Assembly (NCBI GenBank): GCA_039183635.1
Contig: JBCDBL010000171.1
Span: 1 to 6,040, forward strand
DNA: 6,040 nt
Direction: 5' to 3'
From: JBCDBL01 sp039183635
Lineage (GTDB): Bacteria; Pseudomonadota; Alphaproteobacteria; Caulobacterales; Parvularculaceae
A program made the position numbers and the translations under genes. Numbering within the stretch: the first letter of the stretch is position 1; each line of letters opens with the position of its first letter. Positions 1 through 5,205 of the stretch are shown piece after piece. The notes beneath the pieces were generated by a model. It did not search any database and was not told the origin of the DNA. It was given only the letters and a program-made list of their open reading frames with translations.

Positions 1-316
1 GACTTGCGCGCAATCAAACGCAACTGTTTCTTCTTCTCTTCGCCCTGAACGCCCGCCGCGCAGAACGCCTCGCCCCATGACGCAACCAAACCTCAAAGAA
101 AGCCCCAAGCCCGCTTTGAAAAACGCGGCAAATCAAACAAATGCAAATGATAAATCACAAGTACAACAGCGTTTCACAACAATCCCCCTCGGGGAGAGGG
201 AACGTGCCTGGCGCATGGGCCGGTTTCTACCAAATGCGATCGCCCTGCCCGCATGCGGGGGAGGAAAGAGAAGCGCGTTTCTATAAAGCGTCGTAATGCT
301 TCAAGACAAGATCTTG
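1..316. other. Left-edge region without a defensible gene
   Basis: This stretch lies beyond the terminator of the leftward unit. Two short open readings touch the left edge and neither can be preferred. One is rightward and stops at TGA 46-48 (it ends ...IKRNCFFFSSP). The other is leftward, enters from an in-frame stop near 90 and reads ...ASWGEAFCAAGVQGEEKKK towards base 1, with mostly G/C third positions; its only in-frame start nearby is a TTG directly after a GAGG. Bases 100-180 are clearly more AT-rich than the rest of the window, which would suit a promoter for a leftward gene. A 69-codon rightward reading (77-286) runs through that AT-rich stretch and the palindromes at 183-259, so I do not regard it as a gene. 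Confidence 0.4.
183..264. repeat. Candidate REP-like intergenic palindrome pair
   Basis: Two GC-rich inverted repeats sit about 50 bases apart in non-coding sequence. The first has arms TCCCC (183-187) and GGGGA (191-195) around a 3-base loop and is followed by GAGGG. The second is the perfect 12-base palindrome CCCGCATGCGGG (248-259), flanked by CCCTG and GGAGG, so it extends imperfectly. Boxes of the kind CTCCCC...GGGGAGAGG are a common intergenic repeat type in Alphaproteobacteria; that comparison is from general knowledge. Only one pair is visible here, so repetition across the genome is inferred and not shown. Confidence 0.35.
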
Positions 317-339
317 AAAAAAGGTCTGCAAGACCCTTT
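317..339 (-). terminator. Rho-independent terminator of the slt unit
   Basis: Read leftward, the RNA forms AAAGGGUCU - UGC - AGACCUUUU: a 9-base-pair stem (one G-U pair) with a 3-base loop, and the 3' arm runs into a tract of six U (322-317). The stem plus U-tract in this orientation is a textbook intrinsic terminator. It lies 59 bases beyond the stop of the microprotein gene (399) and about 207 beyond the slt stop, so it would end a transcript covering both. Just beyond it is a second inverted repeat, TTCAAGA (300-306) and TCTTGAA (312-318), which may back it up or be part of a bidirectional arrangement. Confidence 0.78.
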
Positions 340-398
340 GGCTTGATTCGACAAGCCTTCGTCGCGCGTCTTTCACTGCGCTCGATATGCGGTCGCCG

Positions 399-521
399 TT
401 ATTTCTTGAACGGACGACCGCCTTCGTCGTCGTCGCCGGACACCGCTTCGACAAAGCCGTAGCCGATCGCAAGCGCCGTCACGACGAGGAAGATTATGGT
501 GGGTAAATTCGCCATATTCAT
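399..521 (-). CDS. Small single-pass membrane protein (40 aa), unknown function
   Basis: This short gene begins at ATG 521-519, 25 bases after the slt stop codon, and ends at TAA 401-399. The predicted 40-residue product has a short polar start (MNMAN), a hydrophobic segment at about residues 6-25 (LPTIIFLVVTALAIGYGF), a run of acidic residues (GDDDE, 29-33) and a basic end (RPFKK). This is the architecture of a bitopic or tail-type membrane microprotein. About 29 of 40 codons end in G or C, in line with the neighbouring real genes. A second ATG at 515-513 could be the start instead; neither has a clear Shine-Dalgarno, which is the main weakness. Its position between slt and the shared terminator suggests cotranscription or translational coupling with slt. 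I do not recognise a family, and no function can be assigned. The alternative is that this is simply the slt 3' untranslated region. Confidence 0.55.
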   Translation of the reverse strand: MNMANLPTIIFLVVTALAIGYGFVEAVSGDDDEGGRPFKK

Positions 522-546
522 AATATGAGCATCGACGAGGGCGAAA

Positions 547-2385
547 TTAAGGCGCCGAGACGTCGTGCAGCGCCGTTTTTTGCGCTTTGTCCTCTTTTAG
601 GGACGTAAATGTCGGCCAGGCGCCGGCGGCGGCCAAATCCCGCGACGGCGACGGCTGGCCGAGGCGGGCGCGATAGACCCACAGATTGGTGGCCACGCGC
701 TCCACGAAATCCCGGCTTTCGGTGTTGGGAATGCTCTCGATGAACAACAGCGGATCGTCCTTGACCGGCATTTTCGCCGTCCAGCGTCGCAGATTCCCCG
801 GGCCGCCATTGTAGGCGATGGTGAGCTTGAACAGGTCGCCGTCGGCGCCGCCCTCATCGAGCAGGTATTGCACGTATTTCTGGCCGAGTTTTAAATTGAA
901 GGCCGGATTGTAGAGCTTGTTGCGGTTGGACCGGTAATGAAGCGTGCGGTCCTTGGCGATGTAGCTTGCGGTGCGCGGCATCACCTGCATCAGACCCCGT
1001 GCGCCGACCCTCGATGTGGCGTTCGGCTTGAATTTGCTCTCCTGGCGCATGAACGCATAGATCAGCGCCCGGTCCACCTTGAAGCCGTTCTCCGGCGCGT
1101 AATCCGGGATCGGATAAAGCCCGCCATGGAACGCCGCCTCGTCATGGCCGAGGGCGATGTCGATTTGTGCGGCCGGCAGGTTCAAACCCGACGCAACGGC
1201 GAGCAGCGCCTCGTCATGTTTCGGCTCCAGCGCGCCGTAGGCCCGGCGCATTTCCTCGTCGGCGCGGTCGATGCGGCCCACCTGTACGAGGGCCGCGGCG
1301 CGCATCACGCGGGGCTGCAGTTTTGCGAGGGTTTTAAACTCCGCTTCATTCAGGTTCGGCGCGGCCCATTGATAGTCAAAGTCGCGGCCAAGCTGGGCGA
1401 GGGCCAATTGGCCATAGAACGTGAACGGATGTTCCGCAGCGATTTCAAGCGCCGGCGCCACCTTGTGCGGGGCGGAGGCGGCCAGATGCGCCCGGGCCGC
1501 CCAGAAGCCGCCGGCGGCCTTCATCCAGCCGTTTTGATAGTCCGACTGCGTCTGCAATTCGAAATAGCGCGCCGCCGCCGCAATGTCGCCCTGGCGCCAG
1601 GCGGTCAGCCCCGCCACCCAGGCCGCATAGGGCACGGCCTCGCCGTTGCGATCGGCGACGTCCACGGCGACGCGATAGGCTTTGGGGTCGACATTGTTGA
1701 AAAAGTAGGAAGCTGCAATCCAGGAGCGGATGCGGTCGTATTGCACGTCGGCGAGATGGCGGCGCACTTTCGGACTGTCGATGTAATTCAGCGCCGCCGT
1801 CGGCCGATTCTTGCGCAACAGTCGGCGCACGTAGGCCTCCGCATTGCGCACCCGGCGCAGGCGGGAGGAGGAAGTTTTGTAGGCCTTTTCAAGATCTGGA
1901 TGTCGTTCGGTCCGCTCCGTCGGGCGCCATTTGCGCCGTTCGGCCCGTTTCGGGTAGCCCGCGCCCTTCGGCCGCCGGCTGACGGCGAGCTTGTAGATTT
2001 TATACGCATCCGGATGGTCGGCGTAGCGGCCCATCCAGTTTTTCAGCTCATTGTATCGCGACCGGTAGGCGGTGGGGTGCATGTAGCGCTGGTACTTAAC
2101 GTACCCCATTAAAACGTCGTTCTCGAGCCGTTTGATGAGGGCGTCGGCGGTTTTCCACTTGCCGGTTTCCTGAACGGCGAAAATTTCCTGGTACAGCGCC
2201 GTGTCGTCGGCGGACAGGGGCTTTAAAAAGTGGAGGGGGTCTGCGGGGGCAAAGGGCGTCTCCAACGGCGCCTCGGCCTGGGCCGCGGTCGAGGGGGCGT
2301 CTGCGGCGCCTGCATTTTGCAAGCCCGTTACGCCAAACATGCACACAAGAGCTGCGCCGATGCGCGTAAACGCCCTTCCCACCAT
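547..2385 (-). CDS. slt: Soluble lytic murein transglycosylase (Slt70-like, family 1A)
   Basis: This periplasmic enzyme cleaves the MurNAc-GlcNAc bond of peptidoglycan non-hydrolytically, leaving 1,6-anhydro-MurNAc ends. The 612-residue length fits Slt70-type proteins. Residues 1-28 form a signal peptide (hydrophobic core ALVCMFGVTGL, likely cleavage near AGA/AD). Residues of about 50-430 are the helical superhelical region, including the L-domain-like FTFYGQLA (321-328). The catalytic SLT domain spans about 435-580: MRQESKF holds the catalytic acid Glu449, followed by GARGLMQVMP (461-470), AYNGGPGNL (524-532) and the family-typical FIESIPNTESRDFVERV (548-564). The start at ATG 2385 is supported by AAGAGG eight bases upstream. 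Residues 137-194 are unusually basic (22 Lys/Arg in 58). The gene follows the uracil-DNA glycosylase after 110 bases and precedes a membrane microprotein, and the unit ends at the terminator at 317-339. A role in cell-wall remodelling is family knowledge; the specific physiological role is not determinable. Confidence 0.96.
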   Translation of the reverse strand: MVGRAFTRIGAALVCMFGVTGLQNAGAADAPSTAAQAEAPLETPFAPADPLHFLKPLSADDTALYQEIFAVQETGKWKTADALIKRLENDVLMGYVKYQRYMHPTAYRSRYNELKNWMGRYADHPDAYKIYKLAVSRRPKGAGYPKRAERRKWRPTERTERHPDLEKAYKTSSSRLRRVRNAEAYVRRLLRKNRPTAALNYIDSPKVRRHLADVQYDRIRSWIAASYFFNNVDPKAYRVAVDVADRNGEAVPYAAWVAGLTAWRQGDIAAAARYFELQTQSDYQNGWMKAAGGFWAARAHLAASAPHKVAPALEIAAEHPFTFYGQLALAQLGRDFDYQWAAPNLNEAEFKTLAKLQPRVMRAAALVQVGRIDRADEEMRRAYGALEPKHDEALLAVASGLNLPAAQIDIALGHDEAAFHGGLYPIPDYAPENGFKVDRALIYAFMRQESKFKPNATSRVGARGLMQVMPRTASYIAKDRTLHYRSNRNKLYNPAFNLKLGQKYVQYLLDEGGADGDLFKLTIAYNGGPGNLRRWTAKMPVKDDPLLFIESIPNTESRDFVERVATNLWVYRARLGQPSPSRDLAAAGAWPTFTSLKEDKAQKTALHDVSAP

Positions 2386-2390
2386 TCCGT

Positions 2391-2399
2391 ACGCCTCTT
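2391..2399 (-). promoter_or_regulatory. Shine-Dalgarno region of slt
   Basis: Read leftward, AAGAGG (core GAGG) stands about eight bases before the slt ATG at 2385. It fixes this start over the internal Met16. The motif lies inside one copy of a 19-base near-repeat (2386-2404). Confidence 0.6.
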
Positions 2400-2422
2400 A
2401 ACCGCCTAACGCCAACATGCGA

Positions 2423-2451
2423 ATCGTAACCGCTTCGCGCTTCAGATCCAA
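2423..2451 (-). promoter_or_regulatory. Candidate slt promoter
   Basis: On the minus strand TTGGAT (2451-2446) and TACGAT (2428-2423) are separated by exactly 17 bases, a weak match to a housekeeping sigma70-type -35/-10 pair (3 of 6 and 4 of 6 consensus bases). Transcription would start around 2416, giving a leader of about 30 bases before the slt ATG. A GANTC site (GAATC, 2421-2425) overlaps the -10 element. The score is modest and the prediction is by eye. Confidence 0.27.
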
Positions 2452-2469
2452 ACGCTTCTTAACCGTTCC

Positions 2470-2490
2470 ACCGCCCGCAGTATCGGCGGT
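2470..2490 (-). terminator. GC-rich hairpin just after the glycosylase gene, weak terminator candidate
   Basis: Arms ACCGCC (2470-2475) and GGCGGT (2485-2490) form a 6-base-pair stem with a 9-base loop, starting five bases beyond the glycosylase stop codon. There is no U-tract on the leftward side, so this is at best a weak intrinsic terminator, or an mRNA 3'-end stabilising hairpin. If it works, it would partly uncouple slt from the upstream gene. Confidence 0.3.
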
Positions 2491-2494
2491 CTTC

Positions 2495-2510
2495 GTCAAT
2501 CGTTTGTTAA
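2495..2510 (-). promoter_or_regulatory. CtrA-like motif overlapping the glycosylase stop
   Basis: On the minus strand the bases TTAACAAACGATTGAC read as TTAA-N7-TTGAC, one mismatch from the alphaproteobacterial CtrA consensus TTAA-N7-TTAAC. It covers the last codons of the glycosylase gene, about 110 bases upstream of the slt start. Such a motif arises by chance fairly often, so binding is only a hypothesis. Confidence 0.2.
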
Positions 2511-3407
2511 GCCGGCTGTTCCAATTCGGGCCTGAACCGCCAAAAGGTCGCGCCAGGCCGCCTTTTTCTGGGCCGGCTGACGCAATAAAAACGCCGGATG
2601 ATAAAGCGGCATCGCCGGTATGGTTAATCCCCCCGGCGTTTCATAGTCCCGCCAGGCGCCGCGCAGGCGCATGATGCCGGTCTCGGTCCGCAACAATGTT
2701 TTCGCCGACACGCCGCCGGCGAAGATGAGAACTTTCGGCCGGTTGAGATCGATCAGGCGCTCAATGAACGGCAGGCAGATCGCCCGCTCCGCCTCGGTGG
2801 GCGTGCGGTTGCCGGGGGGGCGCCAGAAAATGACGTTGGAGATGAACACGTCCGTTTCGCGGGCGCGGCCGATGGCGGCCAGCATCTTGTCCAGCAGCTT
2901 GCCCGCGCGCCCCACAAAGGGCTTGCCGATCCTGTCCTCGTCCTTGCCGGGCGCCTCGCCCACGACCATGAGGTCGGCGCCGGGAACGCCGTCGCAGATC
3001 ACTGTGTTGCGGGCCCCTTGTTTCAAGGAGCAGCCGTCGAAGGCGGCGATGGCGGCGAAAAGCTCCTCGGTTGTGGTGCAGGCGGCTGCGGCTACTGCGG
3101 CCTGCTGCGCCGCTTCATCGCCGGTTATTAAAGCCGCCGCAGGCGCTGCGCCGGTGCGCTGCGGCGTTGGTTTCGCCTTTGGCGGCGCTTTGGCGGCGGC
3201 GGCGGACAGGGCGTAGGCCCCTGTGGGCTCTGGCCCGATCAAATCCTCCACGCCGGCCAGGGCGTGCCAATCGAAATACGCCGCCAGAGCCTCTGAAGAG
3301 GATCGCTTTGGGGGGTGCGTTTCTTGATCTTCGGTTTGGTGCGGCAAAACAGGGTGCTCTTGCGACAAAATGGATCTGCGCCGAAATATGGGCCTGACGC
3401 CCCGCAA
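2496..3407 (-). CDS. udg: Uracil-DNA glycosylase, family-4-like
   Basis: This enzyme excises uracil from DNA (arising from cytosine deamination or dUTP use), the first step of base excision repair. In the open frame (303 residues) an Ala/Pro-rich, probably flexible region covers about 60-115. The catalytic domain then runs from about 117 to the end: GEAPGKDED (150-158) with GKPFVGRAGKLLD (161-173), SNVIFWRPPGNR (190-201), MRLRGAW (246-252) and HPAFLLRQP (270-278). These are the hallmark motifs of the family 4 group. Against the Thermus family 4 enzyme as I remember it, two of the four Fe-S ligand positions appear lost: CxxC reads FDGC (123-126) and the third Cys is Trp195, while Cys126 and Cys211 remain. 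There is no usable ATG. The frame opens after a TAG at TTG 3407; TTG 3347, with AAGAG nine bases upstream, is a good alternative giving 283 residues. The conserved part begins near SEALAAYFDWHAL (38-50), so either start leaves it intact. Function is confident; start and cluster status are not. Confidence 0.93.
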   Translation of the reverse strand: MRGVRPIFRRRSILSQEHPVLPHQTEDQETHPPKRSSSEALAAYFDWHALAGVEDLIGPEPTGAYALSAAAAKAPPKAKPTPQRTGAAPAAALITGDEAAQQAAVAAAACTTTEELFAAIAAFDGCSLKQGARNTVICDGVPGADLMVVGEAPGKDEDRIGKPFVGRAGKLLDKMLAAIGRARETDVFISNVIFWRPPGNRTPTEAERAICLPFIERLIDLNRPKVLIFAGGVSAKTLLRTETGIMRLRGAWRDYETPGGLTIPAMPLYHPAFLLRQPAQKKAAWRDLLAVQARIGTAGLTND

Positions 3408-3507
3408 CGGCTAGATTATTGACGGCAAACATATCATTGTCAGCGGCCAAAGCGCCAACGCCGGTTGGAAAATTTCGATACGGCGCGAAAAAAGGATAAA
3501 AACAACG
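3408..3507. promoter_or_regulatory. Divergent intergenic region between udg and ETF-QO genes
   Basis: These 100 bases separate two divergently oriented genes and so should hold promoters for both. It is more AT-rich than its flanks. A TTGACG at 3419-3424 resembles a -35 box for the rightward gene, but no good -10 lies at the proper distance. Leftward, TTGGCG followed after 17 bases by GATATG is a poor match. I therefore assign the region but no exact promoter. Confidence 0.5.
3491..3496 (+). promoter_or_regulatory. Shine-Dalgarno of the ETF-QO gene
   Basis: AAAGGA lies 11 bases before ATG 3508, slightly long spacing but the only such site nearby. It favours the 3508 start over the downstream ATG at 3538, which has no purine-rich sequence at a suitable distance. 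Confidence 0.5.
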
Positions 3508-5190
3508 ATGCCCTTTGACACATCCTCGCGCGAATCCATGGATTTCGACGTCGTCATTGTGGGCGGCGGCCCTGCCGGCCTGTCGGCGGCCATTCGGTTG
3601 AAGCAGATCGCTGCAGAAAAGGGTGAGGACGTCTCCGTCGTCGTGGTGGAGAAAGGTTCGGAAGTCGGCGCCCACATCCTGTCCGGCGCGGTGATCGATC
3701 CGATCGCCATGAACGAGCTGTTTCCCGATTGGAAAGAGCGCGGCGCGCCTTTGGAAACAGAAGTGACGGAGGACAAATTCGTTTATCTCGGGCCATCCGG
3801 GTCTTTGCCGTTGCCCGGCTGGGGCATGCCGTCCATGGTGAAGAACCACGGCAACTACATCGCCTCGCTTGGCAATGTCGCCCGCTGGCTCGCTGAGCAG
3901 GCCGAGGCGATGGAGGTTGAGGTCTATCCCGGCATGGCGGCCTCGGAGCTGCTTTACCGCGAGGACGGCTCCGTTCGCGGCGTCGTCGTCGGCATGATGG
4001 GCGTCGATAGGGACGGTGCAGAAAAGGACGGCATGTTCGAGCCGGGGATGGAGTTGAACGGCAAATACGTTTTGATCGCCGAGGGCGTGCGCGGCTCTCT
4101 CGCCAAGGAGCTCATCTCGAAGTTCGATCTCGATAAGGGGCGTGAGCCCCAGAAATTCGGCATCGGCCTGAAGGAACTGTGGCAGGTCCCGGACGAAAAT
4201 TTCAAATTAGGCTTCGTTCAGCATACGTTCGGCTGGCCGCTTGACAACGCTACAGGCGGCGGCTCGTTCATGTACCATTTTGGCGACAATTACGTCTCCG
4301 TCGGGTTCGTGGTTCATTTGAACTACAAGAACCCTTATCTCTCCCCATACGATGAGTTTCAACGATACAAGACGCACCCTGAGGTGAGCCGATATCTTGA
4401 AGGCGGCAAGCGCGTCGCTTACGGCGCCCGGGCGATCACCGAGGGCGGATTTCAATCTGTTCCCAAGTTGACATTCCCTGGCGGCGCGCTGATTGGCTGT
4501 GCGGCCGGGTTTGTGAATGTTCCCCGCATCAAGGGCAGCCACAACGCCATGAAAACCGGCATGATGGCCGCCGAGGCGGTCTATGACGCCGTGCAGGCGG
4601 GTCGGACTGGCGACGAACTTGAGGCCTATGAGGCGGCGTACCGTAATTCATGGGTCTATAAAGAATTGAAGCTTGTGCGCAACGCCAAGCCGCTTTGGTC
4701 TAAATTCGGCACGGTGGTTGGCGGCATCGCTTTGTCGGGCCTTGATCTGTGGACGAACGAGCTTACCGGCGGGTTCTCATTCTTCGGCACTCTTGGCCAT
4801 GGCAAAACCGACGCCGCATCGCTCGAACCGGCGGCGAAGCACAAGCCGATCGACTATCCAAGGCCCGATGGAACGCTCACATTCGATAAACTGACCAATG
4901 TGTCCTTCTCGGCGACGAATCATGAGGAGGATCAGCCGATCCACCTGACGCTGAAGGACGCTGAGGAGCCTGTTGGCGTCAACCTGCCGGTTTATGCAGG
5001 TCCCGCCCAGCGTTATTGCCCCGCCGGCGTTTACGAATTTTTGTATGATGACGATGGAAAAAATCCGAAGTTCCAAATCAACGCGCAAAACTGCGTCCAT
5101 TGCAAAACTTGTGATATTAAAGATCCGAACCAAAATATAAACTGGGTCACGCCGGAGGGCGGCGGCGGACCGAATTATCCGAATATGTAG
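3508..5190 (+). CDS. Electron transfer flavoprotein-ubiquinone oxidoreductase (ETF-QO)
   Basis: This is the bacterial counterpart of mitochondrial ETFDH. It accepts electrons from reduced ETF, loaded by acyl-CoA and amino-acid dehydrogenases, and reduces ubiquinone at the inner face of the cytoplasmic membrane, to which it binds monotopically. The 560-residue length is full for the family. An N-terminal FAD-binding Rossmann motif, VVIVGGGPAGL (15-25), is followed by the ribose-binding acidic residue at the end of VVVVE (Glu48). The segment GAHILSGAVIDP (54-65) and the second FAD motif GGALIGCAAGFVNVPRIKG (325-343) match the ETF-QO signature. The C-terminal 4Fe-4S domain has CPAGVYE (Cys504) and CVHCKTCDIKDP (Cys529, Cys532, Cys535); the 25-residue spacing from Cys504 to Cys529 matches the human enzyme from memory. 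All ligands are intact and no frameshift is seen. The start at ATG 3508 (MPFDTSSRES) puts about ten residues before MDFDVVIVGG; ATG 3538 is the alternative. The downstream TPR lipoprotein gene follows after 15 bases and is probably in the same operon. Confidence 0.97.
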   Translation: MPFDTSSRESMDFDVVIVGGGPAGLSAAIRLKQIAAEKGEDVSVVVVEKGSEVGAHILSGAVIDPIAMNELFPDWKERGAPLETEVTEDKFVYLGPSGSLPLPGWGMPSMVKNHGNYIASLGNVARWLAEQAEAMEVEVYPGMAASELLYREDGSVRGVVVGMMGVDRDGAEKDGMFEPGMELNGKYVLIAEGVRGSLAKELISKFDLDKGREPQKFGIGLKELWQVPDENFKLGFVQHTFGWPLDNATGGGSFMYHFGDNYVSVGFVVHLNYKNPYLSPYDEFQRYKTHPEVSRYLEGGKRVAYGARAITEGGFQSVPKLTFPGGALIGCAAGFVNVPRIKGSHNAMKTGMMAAEAVYDAVQAGRTGDELEAYEAAYRNSWVYKELKLVRNAKPLWSKFGTVVGGIALSGLDLWTNELTGGFSFFGTLGHGKTDAASLEPAAKHKPIDYPRPDGTLTFDKLTNVSFSATNHEEDQPIHLTLKDAEEPVGVNLPVYAGPAQRYCPAGVYEFLYDDDGKNPKFQINAQNCVHCKTCDIKDPNQNINWVTPEGGGGPNYPNM

Positions 5191-5196
5191 AGGAGA
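5191..5196 (+). promoter_or_regulatory. Shine-Dalgarno of the TPR lipoprotein gene, decides a TTG start
   Basis: AGGAGA directly follows the ETF-QO stop codon and stands nine bases before TTG 5206. There is no ATG or GTG between it and the lipoprotein signal sequence. The site therefore supports initiation at TTG and translation from the ETF-QO transcript. Confidence 0.65.
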
Positions 5197-5205
5197 CACC
5201 TTCTG

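Larger units (their letters stand above)
2386..2465. repeat. 19-base near-perfect direct repeat upstream of slt
   Basis: Copy one is TCCAAACGCTTCTTAACCG (2447-2465) and copy two is TCCGTACGCCTCTTAACCG (2386-2404), in plus-strand reading. They match at 16 of 19 positions and their starts are 61 bases apart. Each contains CTTAACCG, which is GTTAAG on the slt strand. Both lie in the gap between the glycosylase gene and slt, one abutting the slt start codon. They may be paired regulator-binding sites or a small local duplication. Confidence 0.45.

Noticed and set aside
77..286. 69-codon rightward ORF with an ATG start
   Set aside because: Its second half is a translation of the GC palindromes and its first half comes from AT-rich non-coding-like sequence; there is no ribosome-binding site and no domain.
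281..472. 63-codon leftward ORF at the end of the slt unit
   Set aside because: It overlaps the better-supported microprotein in another frame and runs through the terminator hairpin.
937..2112. Long (391-codon) open frame antisense to slt
   Set aside because: It lies wholly opposite a well-supported slt gene, its product is Arg/His/Gly-rich with no domain, and long antisense frames are expected in high-GC genes.
3419..3447. Sigma70-type promoter starting with TTGACG for ETF-QO
   Set aside because: The -35 is good but bases 3442-3447 (AGCGGC) are no -10, and the nearby TATCAT is only about seven bases away.
3115..3849. 244-codon leftward frame spanning udg, the divergent gap and the ETF-QO start
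   Set aside because: It crosses two confident genes in other frames and the promoter region, and its product has no recognisable motif.
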